Shown piece by piece: positions 22,645 to 31,330 of a stretch of DNA of 39,736 nucleotides. The notes under the pieces were generated by a model. That model was not told where the DNA came from. It was given only the letters and a program-made list of their open reading frames with translations, and did no database searches. Source of the DNA: Bdellovibrionales bacterium (GTDB lineage Bacteria; Bdellovibrionota; Bdellovibrionia; Bdellovibrionales; UBA1609); NCBI GenBank assembly GCA_020850475.1, contig JADZEO010000094.1, positions 1 to 39,736 of the forward strand, in the 5' to 3' direction. Made by a program: the position numbers and the translations under genes. The number at the start of each line of letters is the position of its first letter. Position 1 is the first letter of the stretch.

Positions 22645-24630
22645 ATGCGTTCACCACAAAAAACCATGGCACTTTGGGCAATGTTGATCGTCGTCGCGAT
22701 CCTGTTGTTTCAGATGTACGAAACTCAGCGCCACACTTTGATTCGTGACTTTGACTACCCCAAGTTCCTGAAGGCCTTGGAAGCGAACGAGATTGAGTCT
22801 GTCACCTTCAACAAGGACACCGGCGAAATTGAAGGCGATATCAAGCCCGAGTTCAAAGACAAGTACGCTGGCCGCCACTTTCAGATCTTGGGTAACACCG
22901 ACTCGGAAGGTTTCAAAATCGTCCGGCAGCAAGGGATTACCCCAAAGTACATTGGCTCGGACAACTCCCTCATGACGTCGGTGTTTCTCAACTGGTTGCC
23001 GCTGATCATTATCATCGGGATGTTCATGTTTTTTATGCGGCAGATTCAGGTGGGCGGTGGCAAAGCCATGAGCTTTGGCAAAAGCCGCGCTCGTTTGCTG
23101 ACCGAAAACAAAAATAAAGTGACCTTTAAAGACGTGGCCGGCGTTGAAGAGGCCAAAGAAGATTTGCAGGAAATCGTCGCCTTCCTGAAGGAACCGAAGA
23201 AATTTACCCGTCTCGGCGGTCGCATTCCCAAAGGCGTCTTGCTGGTGGGCCCTCCCGGAACTGGTAAGACCTTGCTTGCCCGAGCGGTGGCCGGAGAAGC
23301 CAACGTGCCTTTTTTTACGATTTCTGGTTCCGACTTTGTCGAGATGTTCGTGGGCGTGGGCGCGAGCCGCGTGCGCGATTTGTTTGAGCAAGGCAAGAAG
23401 AACGCACCTTGTTTGATCTTCATCGATGAGATCGATGCGGTGGGACGTCATCGGGGAGCCGGAATGGGTGGCGGACATGACGAGCGCGAACAGACTCTCA
23501 ATCAATTATTGGTTGAGATGGATGGCTTTGAAAGCAACGAAGGCGTCATTTTAATTGCGGCCACGAACCGACCCGACGTGCTCGATCCAGCCTTGCTGCG
23601 ACCGGGGCGCTTTGATCGGCGCGTGGTGGTTAACAAGCCTGACCTCAAAGGCCGGCGCAAAATTTTGGAAGTTCATACCCGCAAAACGCCCCTTTCAACC
23701 GAAGTCGATCTTGATCGCATTGCGCGGGGAACTCCCGGGTTTTCTGGCGCGGATTTAGAGAACTTGGTGAATGAAGCAGCTCTCCAGGCGGCCCGCGATA
23801 ATAAACCTAAACTTGAGCAAGAGGACTTTGAGAAAGCCAAAGACAAAGTCATGATGGGTTCGGAGCGCAAGTCGATGGTGATTAGCGAAAAAGATCGTCG
23901 GATCACGGCTTACCACGAAGCCGGGCACACCTTAGTGGGTAAGAAGGTTCCGGAGCTTGATCCCATTCATAAGGTGACGATCATTCCGCGAGGCATGGCC
24001 TTAGGTCTAACCCAGACCTTGCCGGAAGAAGATCAGCTCAATCTTTCGAAGAAAAAAGCTGAAAGCATGATTGCCTTTTTATTCGGGGGTCGAGCAGCGG
24101 AAGAATTGATCTTTAATGACTTTACCACCGGTGCCGGTAACGACATCGAGCGAGCCACGGAGCTGGCGCGTCGCATGGTTTGCGAGTGGGGAATGAGTGA
24201 AAAACTGGGACCCTTGGCTCTCGAGCGGCGCGAAGGTCCGGTGTTTTTGGGAATGCAGTCGTCTCACCATCGCGACTACTCCGACGCCAAAGCCGAAGAG
24301 ATCGACAAAGAGGTCTATCGTCTGGTGGTTGAGGGCAACGAGTTGGCCAAGAAGGTGTTGCGCGACAACATTGATACACTTCATCGCATGGCGGAGTCGC
24401 TCCTGGAACATGAGACCATCGATGGCGAAGAGGTTGAGATTCTCGTCAAGGGTGGAAGCCTGCGCGACATTGACGATCGTCGAGGTTCCAAGCAGGAAAA
24501 ATTAGTTCAAGAAAGAAAAGCTGCCGAAGAAGAAGAGGCAAGGCGCAAAAAAGCCGAAGAGGATAAAGCGAAAGCAGGAGAGAGCGGTGACCGGGATCCA
24601 GTGGGTAATCCGGGCCCGGTAACGGCTTAA
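22645..24630 (+). CDS. ftsH: ATP-dependent zinc metalloprotease FtsH
   Basis: A 661-residue membrane protease that degrades damaged membrane proteins and selected cytoplasmic regulators. Visible in order are an N-terminal membrane helix (about 9-24), a periplasmic domain, a second helix (about 106-125), the AAA domain with Walker A G-P-P-G-T-G-K-T near 201, Walker B F-I-D-E-I-D-A, the second region of homology with R-P-G-R-F-D-R, and the zinc motif H-E-A-G-H near 424. The tail is a charged Lys/Glu coiled coil. The ATG at 22645 follows GGGAAAGGA; a GTG at 22594 would add 17 residues but has no good site. The next gene starts eight bases after the stop. Confidence 0.97.
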   Translation: MRSPQKTMALWAMLIVVAILLFQMYETQRHTLIRDFDYPKFLKALEANEIESVTFNKDTGEIEGDIKPEFKDKYAGRHFQILGNTDSEGFKIVRQQGITPKYIGSDNSLMTSVFLNWLPLIIIIGMFMFFMRQIQVGGGKAMSFGKSRARLLTENKNKVTFKDVAGVEEAKEDLQEIVAFLKEPKKFTRLGGRIPKGVLLVGPPGTGKTLLARAVAGEANVPFFTISGSDFVEMFVGVGASRVRDLFEQGKKNAPCLIFIDEIDAVGRHRGAGMGGGHDEREQTLNQLLVEMDGFESNEGVILIAATNRPDVLDPALLRPGRFDRRVVVNKPDLKGRRKILEVHTRKTPLSTEVDLDRIARGTPGFSGADLENLVNEAALQAARDNKPKLEQEDFEKAKDKVMMGSERKSMVISEKDRRITAYHEAGHTLVGKKVPELDPIHKVTIIPRGMALGLTQTLPEEDQLNLSKKKAESMIAFLFGGRAAEELIFNDFTTGAGNDIERATELARRMVCEWGMSEKLGPLALERREGPVFLGMQSSHHRDYSDAKAEEIDKEVYRLVVEGNELAKKVLRDNIDTLHRMAESLLEHETIDGEEVEILVKGGSLRDIDDRRGSKQEKLVQERKAAEEEEARRKKAEEDKAKAGESGDRDPVGNPGPVTA

Positions 24631-24638
24631 ATTAGGCA

Positions 24639-25448
24639 GTGTCCATTTTTCAGAATTTTGTCGACAACTTCATGCTGATTTTCTCGCAGCTCCGCCTGAT
24701 GGATTTGGTGGATCTGTTTTTGGTTTGGATTGTCGTCTACCGCGTCCTGCACCTCACAAAACGTTCCGGTGCCGTACAAATCCTGAGTGGCCTTGGTATA
24801 TTGGCGATTTCTTATCTCGTCAGTATTTGGCTGGAGCTTGTCACTTTTAACTGGCTGCTCGAAAAGTTCTTTTCAAATTTGTTCTTGATTGTGGTGATTC
24901 TGTTTCAGACGGAGATTCGCCAAGCTTTGGCGCAGATTGGATCCAATCCCTTCTTGTCGGGGGCGGCGCGACTGGAAGAAGCCCACATCGTTGAGGAGCT
25001 CGCAAAGAGTGTGGTGGTGCTGGCGCAAAAGGGGTTTGGCGCACTCATCGTCATCGAGCGGGAGATTTCCCTCGACTACTTTGTCGAAATGGGAACCAAG
25101 CTGGATGCTCTCATCAGCAGCGAGACCCTCACGGCGCTGTTTAATCCCACCAGTCCCGTCCATGACGGTGCGGTGATTATTCGTGATGGACGGCTTTACT
25201 CGGCCGGTTGCTTTTTGCCGCTCAGTAAGAATCCCGTGCTTGATAAAAATTTGGGCACTCGTCACCGCGCCGCCATTGGGCTCACTGAGGAAACTGATGC
25301 CCTGGTGCTGGTGGTGAGTGAAGAAAAAAACTCGGTGGGCGTGGTCCACGGTGGCCAACTTCACCCGGACTTGGATCATGCCTCGGTTCGGCAGATGCTC
25401 TACGACAGCTTCGGTCTCAAGTTACGAGTTGAGCGGAGTCCGGTATGA
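24639..25448 (+). CDS. cdaA: Membrane diadenylate cyclase CdaA
   Basis: A 269-residue protein with three N-terminal membrane helices (about 22-40, 45-65, 78-92) and a cytoplasmic DAC domain. The two catalytic motifs are intact: D176-G-A and G-T-R-H-R at 206-210. It condenses two ATP into cyclic di-AMP. The start is GTG at 24639 with only a weak upstream purine run (TTAGG). The stop overlaps the cdaR-like start as ATGA. The block cdaA-cdaR-glmM is the classic arrangement in which CdaR and GlmM modulate CdaA. In relatives I recall folP between ftsH and cdaA; here only eight bases separate them. Confidence 0.95.
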   Translation: MSIFQNFVDNFMLIFSQLRLMDLVDLFLVWIVVYRVLHLTKRSGAVQILSGLGILAISYLVSIWLELVTFNWLLEKFFSNLFLIVVILFQTEIRQALAQIGSNPFLSGAARLEEAHIVEELAKSVVVLAQKGFGALIVIEREISLDYFVEMGTKLDALISSETLTALFNPTSPVHDGAVIIRDGRLYSAGCFLPLSKNPVLDKNLGTRHRAAIGLTEETDALVLVVSEEKNSVGVVHGGQLHPDLDHASVRQMLYDSFGLKLRVERSPV

Positions 25449-25864
25449 GCCTCACGACCAAGCGCTCACTACGGAAGAGTTTCGGCGAAGACACGAGCTA
25501 TAAAATTGTCGCCCTGTTTGTCACCTTGGTGTTGTGGGTGACGATCCTGGGTCGCAAGAATTCGGTGGTGAGTAAGGATATGGATTTGGAAATGCTGGTG
25601 CGTCCGAATCACATCATCACTAACCCCTTGCGTAAGCGCGTGCGGGTTCAACTCTCCGGTCCCCGCATGGTGCTCAAAAAGTTCTCGCAAACAGAACAGT
25701 CTTTTACCGTTGATTTGTTTGATCGAGAGCCAGGGAAGCATCAGGTGAATCTGAAGCGTTTGAATTTGAATTTGCCCGTGGGTGTAAAAGTGGTATCAGT
25801 AACGCCAGACGTGATCGTGGTTCATCTGAAAGAAACCGGTTCAGCCGAAAAGGCGGGTAAGTAG
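25445..25864 (+). CDS. CdaR-like protein with a single YbbR domain
   Basis: A 139-residue protein with an N-terminal anchor helix (about 18-35, ending V-T-I-L-G-R) and one extracytoplasmic YbbR-type beta domain of about 85 residues, including the typical V-R-V-Q-L-S-G-P-R-M-V-L-K-K segment and a final V-T-P-D-V-I-V-V-H-L strand. Firmicute CdaR usually carries several YbbR domains; this is a minimal version. CdaR regulates the cyclase CdaA at the membrane. Start overlaps the cdaA stop by four bases, and the glmM ATG follows its stop codon directly with no gap. Confidence 0.88.
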   Translation: MSLTTKRSLRKSFGEDTSYKIVALFVTLVLWVTILGRKNSVVSKDMDLEMLVRPNHIITNPLRKRVRVQLSGPRMVLKKFSQTEQSFTVDLFDREPGKHQVNLKRLNLNLPVGVKVVSVTPDVIVVHLKETGSAEKAGK

Positions 25865-27352
25865 ATGGCAAAGACGGGCAAAGGCAATGGCAACGGTAAT
25901 GGCAAAGACGAAACCGTCGGTCCTAAGGGCGGAGCGACCAGTGTCGTCGGTGGCGCCAAGGTCAAGACCCCCGCTGTTGGATCAGGCTCCTCGCGTTTGT
26001 TTGGCACCGACGGGATTCGCGGTACGGCCAACCGAGCCCCCATCACCCCGGATATTGTGCTCAAAGTGGGTCAGGCTCTTGGGTATGTTTTGAGTCAGCA
26101 ACCGACTCATCGACGAGTGAAACATCGCACCGTCATGATTGGTAAAGACACTCGCTTGAGCGGTTACATGGTGGAACAAGCTTTGTCGTCGGGACTCAAC
26201 AGTATGGGGGTGTGGACTCAACTGGTGGGCCCGCTGCCCACTCCGGGTATTGGTTTTCTTGCTCGCAACATGCGGGCCGATGCGGGAGTGGTGATTTCGG
26301 CGTCTCATAATGCCTACTTTGACAATGGCATCAAGATCTTTGGTGCTGACGGATTTAAAATCTCCAGTGAAATGGAATTGGAGATTGAGCGACTGGTGCG
26401 GGAAGTGGATTTAAATAATCATTTGGTCGAGGGTAATGAAATCGGTCGCGCCAAACGCATTGACGATGCCGCCGGTCGTTACATCGTCTACGTCAAAAAC
26501 ACTTTCCCTCTCGATTTGAATCTCGACGGAGTTCGAATTGTCCTCGATTGCGCGAGCGGCGCAGGCTACAAAGTCGCACCGGCGATTTTTGAAGAGTTGG
26601 GTGCTGAACTGATTGTTCTTGATGACCGGCCAACGGGTTTTAACATCAACGAAAAAACCGGAGCCTTGTTCCCGAAAAAAACCTGTGAGGCCGTGGTGAA
26701 GTACCGGGCCGATGTCGGAATCAGTCTCGATGGCGACGGCGACCGGGTGATTTTGGTCGACGAAACCGGCAAGATCGTAAACGGCGACCATATTCTGGCC
26801 ATTTGTGGAATCCACTTGGCCAAGAAGAAGTCTCTCCCTTCGAACACGATTGTGGCGACTCACATGAGTAACGTCGGTTTGGAACTGGCACTCAAAGAAC
26901 ATGGGATCAATTTGGTGCGCACCGATGTGGGCGATAAATACGTAGTCGAAGAAATGCGCAACCACGGTTACATCCTCGGTGGCGAGCAAAGCGGGCACAT
27001 TATTTCGCTTGAGCACAGCACCACCGGCGACGGCTGTGTCGCGGCCCTTCACGTGCTGGCCGTCATGCTGCAAGAGAAAAAGAAGCTGAGCGAGCTCACC
27101 AAGCTCATGAAGGACGTCCCCCAAGTATTGATTAACACGAGAGTGAGTTCGCGACGGGATTTGGAATCCATTCCTGGCTACCGGACCATGTTGGACGAAA
27201 TCAACCACAAACTCGAAGGCAACGGGCGCACTTTTGTGCGCTTCTCAGGCACTGAGCCCGTGGTGCGGGTCTTGGTCGAGGGCAAAGACAAAAAGAAGAT
27301 TGGGCTATATGCCGAGCAAATCGCTCATTTTCTGCAAAAGGAGTTGGGCTAA
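25865..27352 (+). CDS. glmM: Phosphoglucosamine mutase, with an N-terminal extension
   Basis: A 495-residue enzyme interconverting glucosamine-6-phosphate and glucosamine-1-phosphate on the path to UDP-GlcNAc, peptidoglycan and LPS. Domain marks are R44-L-F-G-T-D-G-I-R-G, the phosphoserine loop I-S-A-S147-H-N, the metal loop D-G-D-G-D-R, the sugar loop G-E-Q-S-G-H and the phosphate loop R-F-S-G-T-E-P. Family members normally start two to four residues before the first of these. Here a Gly/Asn/Lys-rich tail of about 40 residues precedes it, encoded partly by hexanucleotide-like ggcaat units. AAGGCGG lies before the ATG, which abuts the cdaR-like stop, and no better internal start is visible. 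Confidence 0.96.
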   Translation: MAKTGKGNGNGNGKDETVGPKGGATSVVGGAKVKTPAVGSGSSRLFGTDGIRGTANRAPITPDIVLKVGQALGYVLSQQPTHRRVKHRTVMIGKDTRLSGYMVEQALSSGLNSMGVWTQLVGPLPTPGIGFLARNMRADAGVVISASHNAYFDNGIKIFGADGFKISSEMELEIERLVREVDLNNHLVEGNEIGRAKRIDDAAGRYIVYVKNTFPLDLNLDGVRIVLDCASGAGYKVAPAIFEELGAELIVLDDRPTGFNINEKTGALFPKKTCEAVVKYRADVGISLDGDGDRVILVDETGKIVNGDHILAICGIHLAKKKSLPSNTIVATHMSNVGLELALKEHGINLVRTDVGDKYVVEEMRNHGYILGGEQSGHIISLEHSTTGDGCVAALHVLAVMLQEKKKLSELTKLMKDVPQVLINTRVSSRRDLESIPGYRTMLDEINHKLEGNGRTFVRFSGTEPVVRVLVEGKDKKKIGLYAEQIAHFLQKELG

Positions 27353-27355
27353 CTC

Positions 27356-28870
27356 ATGCGTTTAGCGACGGTCGCGCAAAGTCGCGAGATCGACGAGCTT
27401 TCGCAAACGGTTTACCAGCTTCCGGCTGAAATCCTTATGGAAGCCGCCGGCGCAACCGCCGCGCGAGAATTGGAACAATCTTATTATCCTGATCTTAAGC
27501 GCGGCCTGCTGGCGGTGGTTTGTGGACCCGGTAACAACGGCGGAGACGGCATGGTCCTTGCGCGGCACTTGCACGCGGCAGGACATCGTAATCTCATGGT
27601 CTTTGTGCTGGCGCCTCATACCGGGCGCTCCGAGCTCGTGGTGCGGCAACTCAAACGAGTTGAACTGGCGGGAATTCGAGTGGTCGAACTTCTTGATCAT
27701 CCCGAGAAGATCGAACAGCTCCGTTCCGCAACTTTGATTGTGGATGCTTTGTTTGGCATTGGGTTGTCGCGACCACTTGATGGCGAGCACCTCAAGGTGG
27801 TCGAGGTCATTAACTCCATTCGCGTTCCGGTGGTGAGTTTGGATTGTCCCTCGGGGCTTGATTGCGATACCGGTGTCGTCAAAGGACAAGTCGTAAAGGC
27901 CGACATGACCTTGTCATTTGGTTTGGCCAAGCCAGGATTTTTTGTCGCCGATGGTCCTCGCCAGGTCGGTAAACTTCGCATTCTTCCCATTGGCTTTCCG
28001 TATGAATCTCTCCGGGGAGTGGCGACAACTCATTTTGCTTTTACTGAAAAACTAGCGCGTCGCTATCTGCCCCGACGCCTTGACCAATCAAATAAGTCCG
28101 ACCACGGGCACTTGCTGGTGTTGGCCGGTCGTGAAGGAATGTGGGGTGCGGGGTTGCTGGCCTCCTCGAGTGCCTATCGCATGGGTGCGGGCTATGTCAC
28201 CTGGGCCAGTTTTACTTCGCCTAGCCGCGAGATCGTGGATTCGCCGGAAATCCTCACCAGTGAAATTGGTCGCGATGAGCTGTGGAGCAAAAAGTATACG
28301 GCCGTCGCCGTGGGACCGGGACTTGGCGTGAGTCGAGAAACGGCTGAGGTGATCACGCGACTTAAAAAAATGAACTTAGCCAGTGTGGTTCTTGATGCGG
28401 ACGCAATCACCACCTGTGTTCAGTTTGATTTGTTTCCGCTGCCTCGGACCTGGGTGGTCACCCCCCACTCTGGCGAGTTGGCCCGAATTGTAAAAAAAGA
28501 AGTCGCGCAGCTGGAAGCCGATCGCTTCGCCGCTGCTCTTCATGGTTCAGAAATCACGGGGTGCCATGTTTTGTTTAAGGGCTTTCGTAGTGTGGTGGCG
28601 CACGAAAAGCGTTGCATGGTCATTAATGCCGGCAACTCAGCCCTTGCCAAAGCCGGAACGGGCGACGTCTTGACCGGTATGATTGGCGGTTTTCTCGCCC
28701 AAGGCTTAGAGCCACTCCAGGCGACGGCCACCGGCGCCTACATTCATGGCCGCTTGGCCGATGAGTGGGTGAGGGTTGGACACGACCGGCGCACTTTGCT
28801 GGCCTCTGATTTGCGGGAACACTTGCCCCAATTAATCGGACGGATTGCCGGCGGCACTTTGGTGTTGTAA
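27356..28870 (+). CDS. nnrD-nnrE fusion: Bifunctional NAD(P)H-hydrate epimerase / dehydratase
   Basis: A 504-residue two-domain repair enzyme. The N-terminal half (about 1-215) is the YjeF/NnrE epimerase with C-G-P-G-N-N-G-G-D-G at 56-65 and L-D-C-P-S-G-L-D. The C-terminal half (about 235-500) is the ribokinase-like NnrD dehydratase with T-P-H-S-G-E, N-A-G-N-S and A-G-T-G-D-V-L-T-G. Together they rescue NADH and NADPH damaged by hydration, using ADP or ATP. The ATG lies three bases after the glmM stop, within its transcription unit, and tsaE follows. Confidence 0.95.
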   Translation: MRLATVAQSREIDELSQTVYQLPAEILMEAAGATAARELEQSYYPDLKRGLLAVVCGPGNNGGDGMVLARHLHAAGHRNLMVFVLAPHTGRSELVVRQLKRVELAGIRVVELLDHPEKIEQLRSATLIVDALFGIGLSRPLDGEHLKVVEVINSIRVPVVSLDCPSGLDCDTGVVKGQVVKADMTLSFGLAKPGFFVADGPRQVGKLRILPIGFPYESLRGVATTHFAFTEKLARRYLPRRLDQSNKSDHGHLLVLAGREGMWGAGLLASSSAYRMGAGYVTWASFTSPSREIVDSPEILTSEIGRDELWSKKYTAVAVGPGLGVSRETAEVITRLKKMNLASVVLDADAITTCVQFDLFPLPRTWVVTPHSGELARIVKKEVAQLEADRFAAALHGSEITGCHVLFKGFRSVVAHEKRCMVINAGNSALAKAGTGDVLTGMIGGFLAQGLEPLQATATGAYIHGRLADEWVRVGHDRRTLLASDLREHLPQLIGRIAGGTLVL

Positions 28871-28880
28871 GACCCCATTG

Positions 28881-29339
28881 ATGATGAAACCTCGGCGCAT
28901 TCATAATCTTGGCGAGTACCAAAAATGGGTCGTGAGCGAACTCGTGCCGTCCTTGGGTAAGCGCGAAGTGTTGCTCCTCACGGGACCGGTTGGCGTAGGC
29001 AAAACCCAACTCGTGCGGTTTTTGGTCGAGGCTCTAGGAGCGCGCCAAGCCTGTTCGCCCAGCTTTGCGATACATAATAGTTATCAAGTGGCGCGCGGCA
29101 CAGTTGATCATGTCGATCTCTATCGTTTGGAAAACGATGACGATCTGGAGTCCACGGGATTTTGGGAACTGTTTGCGCAGCCTGAGGGACTCATTCTTAT
29201 TGAGTGGGCCGACCGACTGGATCCTGAATATCTGCCGCCGGGATGGCGCATTCGTCGCGTGGAAATCTCCCAGCCCGCAACCGCGGGAGCGGCGGCGCAA
29301 GAGCGACAAATTGAAGTGACTGAGCTGAGAGGTTATTGA
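28881..29339 (+). CDS. tsaE: tRNA threonylcarbamoyladenosine biosynthesis ATPase TsaE
   Basis: A 152-residue P-loop ATPase needed with TsaB, TsaC and TsaD to make t6A at position 37 of ANN-decoding tRNAs. The Walker A motif is G-P-V-G-V-G-K-T at 35-42; the family's S-P-S-F-A-I-H-N-S-Y, V-D-L-Y-R-L and L-I-L-I-E-W-A-D-R segments are present in order. Two adjacent ATGs (28881, 28884) are possible; an upstream frame to 28845 overlaps the previous gene and looks unlike the family. It follows nnr by ten bases, a common pairing in bacteria. The 51-base spacer to the convergent gene at 29391 shows no terminator. Confidence 0.92.
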   Translation: MMKPRRIHNLGEYQKWVVSELVPSLGKREVLLLTGPVGVGKTQLVRFLVEALGARQACSPSFAIHNSYQVARGTVDHVDLYRLENDDDLESTGFWELFAQPEGLILIEWADRLDPEYLPPGWRIRRVEISQPATAGAAAQERQIEVTELRGY

Positions 29340-29390
29340 CCTTTCATCTTGCTCCTGGGGAAATCGAAATTAAGCGGGAGTCAACAGCAT

Positions 29391-31244
29391 CTAAGCCGCG
29401 GAAGAGTTAACTTTTTGCATGGCTTCAGAGAGCTGCTGAGTGAGACGTTCGGCGTAGCTCAAGTGCTGAGTGGTGTCGCAGTTTTTGTTACCCACGGCGA
29501 GTACCATGCCGACTAAGTGTGAGTCATATTGGATCGGGCAAATCGTGACGTGAGCCGGTAAATCGGCGTAGCCCCAAGATCTAAAGAAGTTCTCGTTGAT
29601 CTCGTTTTTGACGACCATCCCGTGATAGGACAAGCGGGTGCGACGAACAATGCGGAACACACAGGCGTTACTGACATCAAAGGCATCGGCGGCCGTCGGC
29701 AGAGTGGCCACCCACGGGGCGTCCCACATCCACGGGCGCAGTTTGGTTCCTTCAAAGAGCAGAATCATGGATTTTTCAAAGCGATCGTGCAATTGGCTGA
29801 ACACATAAGCGGCCACTTCTTTTTCGTCTTTGGCCGAAGCCAAACTGGCTGGCGGTGGCGGCAAGTCACAAACTACCGCACTCACTGCGGGATGGGCGGG
29901 TGCCACCATTTCAGTCGCGGTTGGCTCATTGGGGCCAGCCTCACTCGCCGCCGATGTTGCTTCTGGCGCCACTCCTTGCTCAGCCGCGAGAGCCCGGCGG
30001 GCCTCTTCCTGTTTTAACTTAGCATTGCGAATGATCGCGGTGGGCAAGTCGTGACCCTCATACTCGCTGTCCTCGACCGCCGATGCTTGCGACGATGGCG
30101 GGGGAGGCACTACGACGGGGGCGGGGCGGGCGGGCTCGGCTTGCATTGCCGCGACGGCTTCCGCAATGTCACCTGTCACCTCGTTATCGGCATCAATGGA
30201 GTTGGCAACGGCAGCAGGGGCGTGAATCACGGGAGCACGGGGTTTGGCGGCCTGGGGTGCGGCGAACTCTTCTTCCTGCGGCATCGCCGTTCCGGCGGTG
30301 GTGTCGAGCTGAACAACATTGGGTCCGGAAGTGGTCTGAGTCTCTTTATTGAGCAAATACTTATTGAGGCTGGCACTCAAGGTAAAACCATGAGGCTCAG
30401 GAAGTTCGATTCGACCATCCCCTCCCACCGTGGGCATGCCCTTGAGGATGTCAACATCATGGGTGGTTTTGGTTTGAAACTCGGAAGCCTCGTCGTCCTC
30501 GACGGGAGCCTCTTTGATACTGGCAATTAGCTTGGGATCCAAGCCCTCGATCATGTCTTCTTCTTTTTCAGGCTCCGGCGGAAGCTCTGGAAACATACTC
30601 TTTTCTTCGGCGGGACCTTGAGCTTCGACTTCCACGGCAATCTCGTCGCTCACTTCATCTTGGTTTGAGCCTAGGTTTTCAACTGAGACCTCATCCGCTT
30701 GAGTGATCTTGAGTTTGGCTGTTTTGGGATGAGTGGGAATTGAAGGTAGCGCTTCTGCCCTCGGTGCGGTTGGGGGTTCGACCACGATTTTTGCGGTGGG
30801 GATGGCTTCTGTCAGATTGTGGTGAGGCGATGGTGGCAACGATGAGCGCTGCAAACTTTCCCACGCCACTGATAAACTTGAGGCCGAAGCCAAGAGGAAG
30901 CGAACCGGAAATCCAAACTGCAGTCCTTCCGGGGGTTCCACACAGGCCACAAAAACCACACCCTCCCACTCGCCAACTGGGAGCAGGGCTTCGTTCCACT
31001 TGCCCTTATTCATGACTCGCTTCCAAAGTACCAAGTCAGGGGAAGTTTCAAAGAAGTCCTCGGTAATGGACGCCAGCCCATAGTGGTCCCGCGCCCAATC
31101 GAGGTATTCTTCCTCGTTGAGCTTGCCGGTTTCCAGGCACCAATAGGTAAAATCAACGTCCTCGGGCGCGATTTCGCGCCAGTTGGCGTAGGTTTTACGT
31201 GGCACTTGCAGGGGCTGAGCCCAAGCTTTGATTTCGTTCATCAT
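29391..31244 (-). CDS. Multidomain cytoplasmic protein with MshEN/GspE-N-like start and GAF-like end
   Basis: A 617-residue protein with no signal peptide. Residues about 1-130 resemble the small alpha/beta N-terminal domain of GspE/MshE-type proteins (EEYLDWARDHYGL, then a W-x-E-x-x-L-P-V-G-E-W segment and short strands). Residues about 131-460 are Pro/Ala/Glu/Val-rich and probably disordered. The last 150 residues (from about KEVAAYVFSQLHDRFEKS) have the helix-strand order of a GAF-type sensor domain. Both domain calls are by look only. The protein could be a regulator or scaffold for motility or secretion machinery. Two adjacent ATGs start it. It is divergent from the cysteine desulfurase gene and convergent with tsaE. 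Confidence 0.7.
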   Translation of the reverse strand: MMNEIKAWAQPLQVPRKTYANWREIAPEDVDFTYWCLETGKLNEEEYLDWARDHYGLASITEDFFETSPDLVLWKRVMNKGKWNEALLPVGEWEGVVFVACVEPPEGLQFGFPVRFLLASASSLSVAWESLQRSSLPPSPHHNLTEAIPTAKIVVEPPTAPRAEALPSIPTHPKTAKLKITQADEVSVENLGSNQDEVSDEIAVEVEAQGPAEEKSMFPELPPEPEKEEDMIEGLDPKLIASIKEAPVEDDEASEFQTKTTHDVDILKGMPTVGGDGRIELPEPHGFTLSASLNKYLLNKETQTTSGPNVVQLDTTAGTAMPQEEEFAAPQAAKPRAPVIHAPAAVANSIDADNEVTGDIAEAVAAMQAEPARPAPVVVPPPPSSQASAVEDSEYEGHDLPTAIIRNAKLKQEEARRALAAEQGVAPEATSAASEAGPNEPTATEMVAPAHPAVSAVVCDLPPPPASLASAKDEKEVAAYVFSQLHDRFEKSMILLFEGTKLRPWMWDAPWVATLPTAADAFDVSNACVFRIVRRTRLSYHGMVVKNEINENFFRSWGYADLPAHVTICPIQYDSHLVGMVLAVGNKNCDTTQHLSYAERLTQQLSEAMQKVNSSAA

Positions 31245-31330
31245 CCAAATTTTCGGAAAATTCGTGGATTCTCTTGAGGTTAGAAACCAACTTGAGTCAC
31301 TCCTGGACCTATGATAGCGTGCGGCGCACT

